Assembly: GCA_023433755.1 (NCBI GenBank)
Contig: JAEYUA010000125.1
Location: 1 to 6,594 of the forward strand
Source of the DNA: Bacteroidota bacterium
Lineage (GTDB): Bacteria; Bacteroidota; Bacteroidia; Chitinophagales; Chitinophagaceae
Direction: 5' to 3'
Length of the DNA: 6,594 bases
Shown: in pieces, positions 1 through 6,594 of the stretch
Layout of the letters: the number at the start of each line of letters is the position of its first letter
Position numbering within the stretch: the first letter of the stretch is position 1
Notes under the pieces: model-generated
Seen by the model: the letters and a program-made list of their open reading frames with translations, nothing else
What the model was told of the DNA's origin: nothing
The model's database searches: none
Made by a program: the position numbers and the translations under genes

Positions 1-1559
1 CAGGAGAACTCTTTACTGATCTTCCTTTCGCCATCTTAAAAGGGCAGAAGGCAGCCAATGAAAGGGGAGCTGGCATCTTATTGCATGTTTCTTCGCTGCC
101 ATCCGCTTATGGCATTGGTGATATGGGTCCGGAAGCTTTTGCCTTCATTGATTTTCTGCAGGGCAGCGGCCAGAAATACTGGCAGCTTCTCCCTTTAAAT
201 CCCATAGAAGAAGGACAGGGTCATTCACCTTATAGTTCCATATCCAGCAGGGCGGGGAATATTTTATTCATCAGTCCCGTATTGCTTGCCCGCGAGGGTT
301 TGCTGGATCCGCAGGGTTTGCACAGGTTCCAGCTTCCTGCTGAAGCAAAAACCAATTATGCAGAGGCTGAACGGGTGAGGTCTTTATTGTTTGAAGAAGC
401 CTGGCAAAATTTCATGAAACATGAACAGCATCCGCTTCGGAATGAGTTTGAAAATTTTATGGAAGCAGAAAAGGACTGGCTGGATGATTTTGCTTTATAT
501 GTATTGCTTAAGTCGGAGAATGGCGGTAAGCCCTGGTATGAATGGGAGGATGCTTATAAATTTCATAACCCGGAAGTATTGGAAAACTTGCAGCAAAAAG
601 AGAGTGCAACGATTAGTAAGATCAAATGGCTGCAGTTTATTTTTTCCAGGCAATGGCATGCGTTGAAAAAATATGCGAACCAGTCGGGCATTGAACTTAT
701 TGGAGACCTCCCTTTTTATATCAGTTATGATTCGGTGGATGTGTGGGCGAACCGTGAACTTTTCGCGCTGGATGAATCCGGCAACCGTACAGGCCTGGCA
801 GGTGTTCCGCCTGATGATTTCAGCGCCGATGGACAGCTCTGGGGCATGCCGGTATTCAATTGGGAAAAGCACAGGGAAGAGAATTATAACTGGTGGGCGG
901 GCCGACTGAAAAAGAATGTTGAATTGTTTGACATAGTGAGGCTTGATCATTTCCGTGCCTTCAGTGCCTACTGGGAAGTGCCTGCCGGAGAGCAAACAGC
1001 AAAGAATGGCCAATGGATTCAAGGTCCGGGCGCCAGCTTCTTTGAAGTTATGCAGGAACAATTGGGAGAATTGCCTTTTGTGGCGGAGGATCTTGGGGAA
1101 ATTGATGCGCCTGTGTATGAGTTAAGAGACCAGTTCCGGCTTCCTGGTATGAAGGTTCTTCAATTCGCTTTTGGAAACGACATGAACCGTTCGGTTCACA
1201 TCCCCCATAATTACAGTGAAAACTTCATAGTATACACCGGCACGCACGATAACAACACTACCCGCGGTTGGTTCACACAGGAAGCAGGTGAGGAAACATT
1301 GCTGGCTATAGAACGTTATGCAGGTCGCCCGGTATCTTCGGCCGAGATCAACCCCGTGCTGGCGAGGATGGCCTATGGATCAGTAGCCCGCATTGTGATC
1401 CTGCCCATGCAGGATGTACTCAATCTCGATGGGCATGCCCGCATGAATACGCCTGCTTCTGGGGAAAACAATTGGGGGTGGCGATTGCTTCCCGGCCAGG
1501 TCGGCACGCATGCAGGCTGGCAGCTCCGTAACTGGACCTGGATGTATAACCGCGAATGA
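1..1559 (+). CDS. malQ: 4-alpha-glucanotransferase (GH77), probable C-terminal half of a TreY-MalQ fusion; 5' end cut by window
   Basis: GH77 enzymes transfer 4-alpha-glucan segments between maltodextrins in the cytoplasm, by a double-displacement mechanism. From position 3, 518 codons are open to the TGA at 1557-1559. The GH77 domain begins near RGAGILLHVSSLP (63 onward). Counting from the TTG codon at 81, the nucleophile is Asp289 in RLDHFR, the acid/base is Glu336 in VAEDLGE, and the third catalytic Asp390 lies in GTHDNN. GDLPFY, GVPPDDFS and the C-terminal NNWGWR are also present, and the domain length is normal (about 500 residues). TTG at 81 is not a credible start because RGAGIL, part of the family N-terminus, lies upstream of it. 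The frame continues to the window edge through GELFTDLPFAILKGQK, which resembles the closing segment of maltooligosyl trehalose synthase (usually like LLADLPVALL). I infer a TreY-MalQ fusion. GH77 identity is near certain; the TreY part rests on about 15 residues. An alternative is some other N-terminal domain. Confidence 0.93.
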   Translation, partial: GELFTDLPFAILKGQKAANERGAGILLHVSSLPSAYGIGDMGPEAFAFIDFLQGSGQKYWQLLPLNPIEEGQGHSPYSSISSRAGNILFISPVLLAREGLLDPQGLHRFQLPAEAKTNYAEAERVRSLLFEEAWQNFMKHEQHPLRNEFENFMEAEKDWLDDFALYVLLKSENGGKPWYEWEDAYKFHNPEVLENLQQKESATISKIKWLQFIFSRQWHALKKYANQSGIELIGDLPFYISYDSVDVWANRELFALDESGNRTGLAGVPPDDFSADGQLWGMPVFNWEKHREENYNWWAGRLKKNVELFDIVRLDHFRAFSAYWEVPAGEQTAKNGQWIQGPGASFFEVMQEQLGELPFVAEDLGEIDAPVYELRDQFRLPGMKVLQFAFGNDMNRSVHIPHNYSENFIVYTGTHDNNTTRGWFTQEAGEETLLAIERYAGRPVSSAEINPVLARMAYGSVARIVILPMQDVLNLDGHARMNTPASGENNWGWRLLPGQVGTHAGWQLRNWTWMYNRE

Positions 1560-1575
1560 GCGGTTGGGCATTTTT
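1548..1575 (+). terminator. weak hairpin overlapping the malQ stop codon
   Basis: AACCGC (1548-1553) and GCGGTT (1560-1565) form a perfect 6-bp inverted repeat with a 6-nt loop that contains the TGA stop codon. A run of five T lies at 1571-1575, but GGGCA separates it from the stem. The stem is short and the T run is offset, so this is at best a weak intrinsic terminator. No better candidate lies in the 127-bp gap before the next gene. Confidence 0.3.
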
Positions 1576-1671
1576 AACGATTCTTCCATTTTGAAGCTTC
1601 AAGGGGGCAGGGGTTTGTCATTCCCAAGACCTGTTTCGTATAACATTTTTCTCCCTGCGTGGGCGGGATGG

Positions 1672-1679
1672 TAGGTTTG
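1672..1679 (+). promoter_or_regulatory. candidate Bacteroidota -7 promoter element (TAnnTTTG) for the barrel gene
   Basis: TAGGTTTG is an exact match to TAnnTTTG, the -7 consensus of the primary Bacteroidota sigma factor. No TTG is visible at the usual -33 distance; only a T run (1646-1650) lies there. Initiation would fall at about 1684-1687, at or just before the first ATG of the downstream gene. If the element is real, it favours translation from the second ATG at 1729 with a leader of about 43 nt. One short match in this much sequence can occur by chance. Confidence 0.35.
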
Positions 1680-1686
1680 TGCCCAG

Positions 1687-4182
1687 ATGAAACAGAACCA
1701 ATTGACACCACTTTCAAATTTCAAGTTTATGAGAATCTTATTCATGCTGGTGATGGCTGCCATGGCTTTCACCACCAATGCCCAGCAAATCAGCGGAACT
1801 GCAAAAGACGCGGAGGGTAAGCCCGTAATTGGCGCTACCATCAGCCTATTGAAAGATACCGGCTCGGCTGTTATCAAACTGGCTGTATCCAAAGAGCTGG
1901 GCGAATACGCCTTCATTAATGTACCCGAAGGTAAGTACCGTGTAAGCGCTTCATTTGTAGGTTACCAGCCGGCAGTATCGGGTGTTTTTAGTTATGATGG
2001 AACCGAAGGCACGGCACCTGAACTTAAATTGGTGAAAGCTGAAGGCAATATGCAGAACCTCGTGATCACAGCACGTAAACCCATCGTGGAAGTGAAGGCC
2101 GATAAAACCATTCTGAATGTGGAAGGAACCATCAATGCGGTAGGTTCTGATGCCCTTGAACTTTTACGGAAATCACCCGGGGTACTGGTAGATAAGGATG
2201 AGAACCTGAGCCTGGCCGGCAAAAATGGTGTGCAGGTATTTATCGATGGCAGGCCTACCCCTTTAAGCGGACAGGATCTTGCCAGCTATCTCAAAACCAT
2301 CCAGTCTGATAATATCGAAGCCATTGAACTGATCACCAATCCTTCTGCCAGGTTTGAAGCGGCAGGTAATGCGGGTATTATCAATATCAGGCTCAAAAAG
2401 AATAAGTCATTAGGAATGAATGGTTCTGTAACTGCCGGCTATAATATTGGAATACTTCCCAAATACAATGGAGGTTTTGCATTGAACTATCGCAATAAGA
2501 CAATGAACCTGTTCGGTAATTATAATACCAACCAGGGCAAAATGCGCCAGCGGATGGCTATCAACAGGACCGTACTGGATACCCTGTTCGACCAGGTTAG
2601 TAAAATGACCATAACAAACAACTCGCATAATTATAAACTGGGTGCAGATTTCTTTTTGAATAAAAAGAGCACTCTTGGTGCAATGGTGAATGGTACGATT
2701 GCAAACCCACGCATCGCCAATTATTCAACTACTCCTATCACCTACATCCCAACCAATACTCTTGACAGGACGCTGATAGCTGATAATAATTCGGAAATGA
2801 GAAGGGATAATATCAATCTCAACCTGAACTATACTTACAATGGTTCCGATGGAAAAAGCCTGACACTTAACGCGGATCATGGCGATTATGGAATTGAGAA
2901 TGACCAATACCAGCCCAATTTTTATTACGATGCCAATGGAAATATGATGCGAACAGTTGTTTACCGCATGATTGCCCCGTCTGATATCAGGATCAGTTCT
3001 ATCAAGGCTGATTGGGAACAAAACTTCAAAGGAGGTAAACTGGGTTTTGGTGGTAAGGCTGCCATGATCAGGACCGACAATGATTTCCAGCGTTACGATG
3101 TGTATGGCAATACCATGGTGCTGGATAAAGACCGGAGCAACCTGTTTAACTATAGCGAAAACATCAATGCAGCTTATGTCAACTATAATAAACCATTCAA
3201 AGGTTTTATGATCCAGGCAGGGCTGCGTCTCGAAAATACTATTACAGAAGGTGTGTCGGAAGGCCAGCGCAAAAATGGTGCGGTGTATGAAAAATATGAC
3301 ACCAGTTTTAACCGCAACTATACCAATCTCTTCCCCAGTGCGGGCATCACGTTCAATAAAAATCCCATGAGCCAGTTGAGCCTCACCTACAGCAGGCGTA
3401 TCGACAGGCCGGCTTACCAGGACCTGAACCCATTTGAATTTAAACTTGATGAATACTCTTTCCAGAAAGGAAATGTGGACCTGGTGCCGCAATACACCAA
3501 TAGTTTTGGCATTACGCATACTTATAAATACAGGCTTAATACCTCGCTGAACTATAGCCATGTGGAAAATATGTTCGCGCAATGGATTGATACAGCGGAA
3601 AAATCAAAATCCTTCATTACCAAAAGAAACCTGGCTACCCAGGATGTGGTTAACCTGAACATCAGCTATCCTTTCATGTATAAATCCTATACAGTGTTTG
3701 GAAACATCAGCACCAACTACAGCAGGTACAAAGCCGATTTCGGTGAGGGAAGAAAAGTGGATCTTGATGCTTTCGGTTTCAGTTTCTTTGCCCAGAACAG
3801 TTTGAAATTTGGAAAGACCAAGGCCTGGACCGCCGAGCTGACTGGATTTTATAATGCACCCACCATATATATGGGCAGCTTCCGCGGACGCGCCCTGTGG
3901 AGTGTGGATGCAGGTATTCAAAAGCAGGTATTGAAAGGCCGCGGTACGGTGAAAGCCTCTATGAGTGATGTTTTTGGAACGCTTCAATTCAGGGGAGAAA
4001 CAGAATTTGCCGGGCAGAGATCTATTTTCAGCAGCAACTGGGAAGCGCAACAATTTAAACTTAGCCTGGTATTCCGTTTTGGAAGCGCCCAGGTAAAAGC
4101 AGCACGCAACCGTACCACAGGAGCTGAAGAAGAAGCGAAAAGAACACAAGGCGGAGGCGGAGGAATTGGTATCGGACAGTAA
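1687..4182 (+). CDS. outer-membrane beta-barrel protein with carboxypeptidase-regulatory-like and plug domains (OMP_b-brl_3 type, TonB-receptor-like)
   Basis: An 831-residue outer-membrane protein of the TonB-dependent-receptor-like group common in Bacteroidota; its substrate is unknown. Residues 16-32 are a hydrophobic signal segment ending TNA before QQ, a plausible signal peptidase I site. Residues 35-116 are a carboxypeptidase-regulatory-like beta-sandwich (ISGTAKDAEGKPVIGATISL ... GKYRVSASFVGY). The connector LVITARKP (125-132) leads to a plug domain at about 133-240, containing LLRKSPGVLVDK, GVQVFIDGRP and NPSARFEAAGNAGIINI. From about 244 to 800, alternating amphipathic, aromatic-rich strands form the barrel, including YSRRIDRPAYQDLNPFEF. 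A charged, glycine-rich tail ends GGGGGIGIGQ. I see no convincing TonB box. The start is uncertain: ATG 1687 gives a 14-residue N-terminal extension, while ATG 1729 (MRILFMLVMAAMAF) gives a standard signal peptide and fits the promoter candidate. The plug and barrel type differ from a SusC transporter, and no SusD partner lies in the window. Confidence 0.9.
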   Translation: MKQNQLTPLSNFKFMRILFMLVMAAMAFTTNAQQISGTAKDAEGKPVIGATISLLKDTGSAVIKLAVSKELGEYAFINVPEGKYRVSASFVGYQPAVSGVFSYDGTEGTAPELKLVKAEGNMQNLVITARKPIVEVKADKTILNVEGTINAVGSDALELLRKSPGVLVDKDENLSLAGKNGVQVFIDGRPTPLSGQDLASYLKTIQSDNIEAIELITNPSARFEAAGNAGIINIRLKKNKSLGMNGSVTAGYNIGILPKYNGGFALNYRNKTMNLFGNYNTNQGKMRQRMAINRTVLDTLFDQVSKMTITNNSHNYKLGADFFLNKKSTLGAMVNGTIANPRIANYSTTPITYIPTNTLDRTLIADNNSEMRRDNINLNLNYTYNGSDGKSLTLNADHGDYGIENDQYQPNFYYDANGNMMRTVVYRMIAPSDIRISSIKADWEQNFKGGKLGFGGKAAMIRTDNDFQRYDVYGNTMVLDKDRSNLFNYSENINAAYVNYNKPFKGFMIQAGLRLENTITEGVSEGQRKNGAVYEKYDTSFNRNYTNLFPSAGITFNKNPMSQLSLTYSRRIDRPAYQDLNPFEFKLDEYSFQKGNVDLVPQYTNSFGITHTYKYRLNTSLNYSHVENMFAQWIDTAEKSKSFITKRNLATQDVVNLNISYPFMYKSYTVFGNISTNYSRYKADFGEGRKVDLDAFGFSFFAQNSLKFGKTKAWTAELTGFYNAPTIYMGSFRGRALWSVDAGIQKQVLKGRGTVKASMSDVFGTLQFRGETEFAGQRSIFSSNWEAQQFKLSLVFRFGSAQVKAARNRTTGAEEEAKRTQGGGGGIGIGQ

Positions 4183-4192
4183 ATAATAAATG

Positions 4193-4233
4193 AATCATAA
4201 AGCCGGCAACCCCAAAGGCCCGGCTTTATGATT
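4193..4233 (+). terminator. strong 14-bp inverted repeat, likely intrinsic terminator of the barrel gene
   Basis: AATCATAAAGCCGG (4193-4206) and CCGGCTTTATGATT (4220-4233) are perfect reverse complements around a 13-nt loop. The stem can extend by two G-T wobble pairs. It begins 10 nt after the TAA stop of the barrel gene. The core, AAAGCCGG paired with CCGGCTTT, puts the T run inside the stem's 3' arm, an arrangement often seen in terminators that can work in both directions. There is no long T tract after the stem. The hairpin separates the barrel gene from the kinase-regulator operon, which suggests separate transcription. Confidence 0.75.
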
Positions 4234-4261
4234 TGAACATTCTATGACCAGGCTCATCGCA

Positions 4262-4269
4262 TAAGTTTG
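4262..4269 (+). promoter_or_regulatory. candidate Bacteroidota -7 promoter element (TAnnTTTG) for the kinase-regulator operon
   Basis: TAAGTTTG matches TAnnTTTG exactly and lies 31 nt before the kinase ATG, giving a leader of about 25 nt. A TTTG at 4232-4235 could act as -33, but the 26-nt spacing is longer than usual and the motif overlaps the end of the terminator stem. Two nearby sequences, TAGACTTTG (4278-4286) and TACGATTTG (4290-4298), have one base too many between TA and TTTG. The gap is AT-rich and must hold the operon promoter, if the hairpin upstream terminates. The exact element is uncertain. Confidence 0.4.
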
Positions 4270-4300
4270 ATAAATTGTAGACTTTGCGATACGATTTGCA

Positions 4301-5398
4301 ATGAATATGGATATTAATAAGAGATTTCAGTTTTGGCGGGTATTCTGGGTGGTACTGGCCATTTATATTTTTTTTATGCTGGTGGGCATTGCATTCGCTT
4401 CTCTTGCGCCAACAGATAAACCCCAGGACTGGAGCCGCATGTTACGCTGGCAGTTTGTAGTGAGCCAGCTATTCAGTTTTCTTTTCAGCGCTGTATTTTT
4501 TTATTATACACTTAATGGTTTCTATAAACGCTTCGCGGAAAAAAGTGCTGCGTTTTCATTTTTAAAACTGGGCCTGATTGCTTCATTTTTCCTGGCAGCA
4601 TACAGCGTGGGATCTTTTTATTTTCTGTCAGGAGAAGATGAAATGAAGGCACAACTGGAAGGAAAGCAGATTCCTATTGGCCTCCTTGTTCTGTCATTTG
4701 CTTTTTCCATTGTGTTCCAGTTGGGATTTTCACTGCTGGCCTCCTATCTCACTTACCTGCGTGACGAAAGAAAGCAGCGTAAGATTCTCGAAGCACAGAA
4801 GATGCAGCTTGAAATTGAAAAGTCCCAGGCCAATTTCAATTTTCTGAAAGCCCAGATCAACCCGCACTTTCTTCATAATACCCTCAACTTTTTGTACGCT
4901 AAATCCCTGCCGTATTCACCAGAATTGTCAGAAGGCATTCTTACCCTCAGCGACATCATGCGTTATGCGCTCAGCGAAGGAAATGCGAAGGACGGAAAAG
5001 CGCCCTTGAAGGATGAGATCGAACACGTACGAAATGTGATCAAAATTAACCAGCTTCGTTTCAGCAACAACCTCAATGTGCAGTTTGATGTGCAGGGAGT
5101 GGTAAATGGAGCCACTATCATTCCTTTTGTGCTGATCACCCTTGTTGAAAATGCATTCAAGCATGGTGACCTGAAAAGCAATGCTGCTCCTATTACGATC
5201 AAGGCTACCGTTGAGAACGGGCAACTTTATTTTTATTGCAGGAATAAAAAGAAAACAGGGCCAAAAGAATTGTCTACGGGCATTGGTCTCGACAATATCA
5301 AGAAAAGACTGGAGCTGGCCTACCAGAAAGATTATTCCCTGGATGTGAAAGACGAAGGCGATTTTTATACAACTGAACTCACCATCACCCGGTTATGA
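4301..5398 (+). CDS. LytS/YehU-type membrane sensor histidine kinase
   Basis: An inner-membrane sensor kinase that should autophosphorylate on a histidine and pass the phosphate to the adjacent regulator. The 365 residues show four hydrophobic segments (about 11-34, 50-73, 85-110 and 125-153). Basic residues near 75-80 and 155-161 fit an N-terminus-inside topology, with only short external loops and no large sensor domain. A charged helical linker (154-182) precedes the His_kinase H-box, FLKAQINPHFLHNTLNFL, with the probable phosphoacceptor His189. The N-box is LVENAFKHGD (Asn284, His288), and the ATP-lid G-box is TGIGLDNIKKRL (326-337). These are hallmarks of the LytS class rather than classical HisKA kinases. 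ATG 4301 and ATG 4307 are both possible starts; neither has a clear Shine-Dalgarno site, which is normal for Bacteroidota. The gene's end overlaps the regulator start by 4 nt. The signal is unknown, possibly something membrane-borne or envelope stress. Confidence 0.93.
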   Translation: MNMDINKRFQFWRVFWVVLAIYIFFMLVGIAFASLAPTDKPQDWSRMLRWQFVVSQLFSFLFSAVFFYYTLNGFYKRFAEKSAAFSFLKLGLIASFFLAAYSVGSFYFLSGEDEMKAQLEGKQIPIGLLVLSFAFSIVFQLGFSLLASYLTYLRDERKQRKILEAQKMQLEIEKSQANFNFLKAQINPHFLHNTLNFLYAKSLPYSPELSEGILTLSDIMRYALSEGNAKDGKAPLKDEIEHVRNVIKINQLRFSNNLNVQFDVQGVVNGATIIPFVLITLVENAFKHGDLKSNAAPITIKATVENGQLYFYCRNKKKTGPKELSTGIGLDNIKKRLELAYQKDYSLDVKDEGDFYTTELTITRL

Positions 5399-6111
5399 TC
5401 AAATGTATTATTGTTGACGACGAACAGCACGCGATTGACATACTTGTGCATTACGTGGAGCAGACGCCCCTGCTGCAACTGGCGGGCAATACCACCAACC
5501 CGCTTGAAGCGCTCCAGTTGATTGCCACTCAAAAAATTGATCTTGTTTTCCTCGACATACAAATGCCTGAGTTGTCCGGAATTGATTTTATCAAGGCCAT
5601 CCAGGGAAAGGTTAAAGTGATTCTTACCACAGCTTACAGCGAATTCGCACTTGAAAGTTATGAGCTGGATGTGGTGGATTATTTACTGAAACCAATACGT
5701 TTGCCCAGGTTTTTGCAGGCAGTGCAAAAGGCAGCCAAGGAAATGGAGGAGCCTGTTACCGCAGCCACCCAGGAAGAAGATGATTATATTTTTGTAAAAA
5801 CCGAATCAAAGGGAAAGCTACTCAAGATCAACCTACCCGATATCGATTACATAGAAGGCATGAAGAATTATGTGGCCATCTATTGTGCCAATAAGAAAAC
5901 CATGGTCTATACCAGTATGAAAGACCTGGAAGAAAGACTGCCTTCAAAGGATTTTATCCGCGTACATAAATCATTCATAATTGCTATTGGCCGGATTACG
6001 GGCATTGAAGGAAACCTGGTGAGGTTGAAGGATGTGACAACTGAAATTCAGATCGGGGAGAACTATAAGCCCCAGCTTATGGAGATCATCAGGAATAAAA
6101 TGATCCAGTGA
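5395..6111 (+). CDS. LytTR-family response regulator (receiver plus LytTR DNA-binding domain)
   Basis: A cytoplasmic transcription regulator and probable phosphorylation partner of the preceding kinase. Its 238 residues have the standard length and order. The receiver (1-115) has the acidic pair Asp8/Asp9 in IIVDDE, phosphoacceptor Asp54 in VFLDIQMPELSG, the switch Thr79 followed by Ala80 and Tyr81, and Lys99 in DYLLKP. A short acidic linker (118-130) leads to a LytTR domain (131-235) with YIFVKTESKGKLLKI, DIDYIEGMKNYVAI and FIRVHKSFIIAI. All key residues are present, so it should be functional. ATG 5395 overlaps the kinase TGA as ATGA, which points to translational coupling and a fixed ratio of the two proteins. 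LytTR proteins usually bind paired direct repeats of about 9 bp. I could not identify a convincing pair upstream of either neighbouring gene, so the targets are unknown. Confidence 0.95.
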   Translation: MIKCIIVDDEQHAIDILVHYVEQTPLLQLAGNTTNPLEALQLIATQKIDLVFLDIQMPELSGIDFIKAIQGKVKVILTTAYSEFALESYELDVVDYLLKPIRLPRFLQAVQKAAKEMEEPVTAATQEEDDYIFVKTESKGKLLKINLPDIDYIEGMKNYVAIYCANKKTMVYTSMKDLEERLPSKDFIRVHKSFIIAIGRITGIEGNLVRLKDVTTEIQIGENYKPQLMEIIRNKMIQ

Positions 6112-6297
6112 CTCTTGATGGAAACTGTCATCCTGCACGAAGGAAATTCAGAATCATTCAACCTCATCGATCCTGTCATTCTGCATTAAGGATATTAAGT
6201 AAACATTCAACCCCTCGAACCTTTCATCTCCCACCTGGGAATTCAGTAATCATTCAACCTCATTGAACCTTTCATGCCTGGCCTAAAGAAATTCAGG
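6112..6297. repeat. degenerate tandem repeat, 48-bp period, about 3.6 copies
   Basis: Three sub-motifs recur in step. CT(G/T)TCAT lies at 6125, 6173, 6221 and 6269, exactly 48 bp apart each time. CATTCAAC lies at 6155, 6204 and 6251. AATTCAG lies at 6145, 6240 and 6290, with a diverged form, TATTAAG, at 6193. The copies differ by substitutions and one-to-three-base indels, so the array is old or under loose constraint. The third copy contains TTCAA-N5-TTGAA, which is only partly kept in the others. Both strands have stops and indels in the array, so it is not coding. It begins right after the response regulator stop codon. Its function is unknown; options are a transcript-end or RNA-stability element, an intergenic repeat family, or protein-binding sites. 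Confidence 0.7.
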
Positions 6298-6407
6298 TAG
6301 ATGTTGCAGTAGAGGTCAACGTGCATGTCCGTTTCCATTAAGTTTAAGATGAAATCATTATTTCATTGATGATCGTGTACCAAGATCAAGCTACAGGCCT
6401 GGAACGC
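6298..6407. other. intergenic spacer between convergent genes
   Basis: No open frame of useful length or recognisable RNA lies here. The only structure noted is an AT-rich hairpin, ATGAAAT (6349-6355) with ATTTCAT (6360-6366) around a 4-nt loop. It has no GC clamp or adjoining T run on either strand, so I do not call it a terminator. Together with the repeat array it makes a 296-bp gap between the convergent genes. Confidence 0.5.
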
Positions 6408-6594
6408 TCATCTTACCATCTGCCCGAAACGTTTCAGGTCCGCAAGCTCCGCTGCGGAAAGCACTTCATTATTCTCATACTTCGACTGCAGGAACAATAC
6501 TCTTTTATGCTGGGGATATTTGGCCAGGATGCTTTGAATCAGTTTACCACTTTCTTCATCTTTCTGGTAGAGAGGCGTTGCCGCTGGCGCTTCG
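6408..6594 (-). CDS. C-terminal fragment of an unrecognised protein; 5' end beyond the window
   Basis: On the minus strand one frame is open from the window edge to a TGA at 6410-6408, giving 61 residues. They begin EAPAATPLYQKDEESGKLIQ and end ELADLKRFGQMVR. The other two minus-strand frames close within about 60 nt of the edge. The composition is that of a real soluble protein: charged, mostly helical, with LIQSILAKYPQHKRVLFLQ as a likely helix-strand segment. The Ala/Pro-rich start may be a linker before a small C-terminal unit. I do not recognise the family. The gene converges on the kinase-regulator operon, so it is not part of it. The frame is too short for a firm call, and chance openness cannot be fully ruled out. 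Confidence 0.6.
   Translation of the reverse strand, partial: EAPAATPLYQKDEESGKLIQSILAKYPQHKRVLFLQSKYENNEVLSAAELADLKRFGQMVR

Noticed and set aside
81..83. TTG as the start codon of malQ
   Set aside because: Conserved family residues (RGAGIL) lie upstream in the same open frame, so translation must begin earlier, outside the window.
495..1061. A 188-codon minus-strand open frame inside malQ
   Set aside because: It is antisense to the conserved GH77 catalytic region and shows no family motif of its own.
1617..1626. TGTCATTC near the malQ gap, shared with the 48-bp repeat at 6174-6181
   Set aside because: Eight bases of identity without the other sub-motifs is within chance for this much sequence.
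1607..1658. GCAGGG paired with CCCTGC as a hairpin between malQ and the barrel gene
   Set aside because: A 6-bp stem across a loop of about 40 nt with no T run is not a convincing structure.
2725..3582. A 285-codon open frame on the minus strand inside the barrel gene
   Set aside because: It lies wholly antisense to a well-supported barrel coding region, has no recognisable domain, and is best explained as a shadow of that gene's codon use.
6112..6297. The repeat array as a CRISPR
   Set aside because: The whole 48-bp unit repeats with divergence; there are no identical repeats separated by unique spacers, and no cas gene is nearby.
6424..6457. CCGCA and TGCGG inverted repeat (6440-6457) as a terminator of the operon
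   Set aside because: The stem is only 5 bp, lies within the minus-strand coding fragment, and has no T run.

Overview
The window looks like a chromosomal segment from a Bacteroidota bacterium, most likely of the Chitinophagaceae type. The evidence is moderate GC, genes without clear Shine-Dalgarno sequences, sites of the form TAnnTTTG (the Bacteroidota -7 promoter element), an outer-membrane barrel with a carboxypeptidase-regulatory-like N-terminal domain, and a LytS/LytTR pair. The assignment to family is inferred from these protein types, not from any search.

Layout: (1) Positions 1-1559 (+) hold the 3' end of a gene ending in a complete-looking GH77 4-alpha-glucanotransferase (MalQ). The reading frame stays open upstream to the window edge. 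The upstream residues resemble the C-terminal end of maltooligosyl trehalose synthase (TreY), so the gene is probably a TreY-MalQ fusion cut by the window edge. (2) A 127-bp gap contains a weak hairpin and a TAnnTTTG promoter candidate. (3) Positions 1687-4182 (+) encode an 831-residue outer-membrane beta-barrel protein with signal peptide, carboxypeptidase-regulatory-like domain, plug and barrel (OMP_b-brl_3 type). A perfect 14-bp inverted repeat, a likely terminator, follows it. (4) Positions 4301-5398 and 5395-6111 (+) encode a LytS-type sensor kinase and a LytTR response regulator joined by an ATGA overlap: a two-gene, translationally coupled two-component system. (5) Positions 6112-6407 hold no gene. 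Their first part is a degenerate tandem repeat with a 48-bp period, about 3.6 copies. (6) Positions 6408-6594 (-) hold the last 61 codons of an unrecognised gene converging on the two-component operon.

How the parts may work together: the fusion enzyme would act in the cytoplasm on alpha-glucans, producing terminal trehalose units and rearranging maltodextrins. The barrel protein sits in the outer membrane with an unknown substrate. The kinase-regulator pair senses an unknown signal and may control neighbouring genes, possibly the barrel gene, but the sequence does not prove this. Most of the window is ordinary. The least explained elements are the 48-bp repeat and the TreY-MalQ junction.
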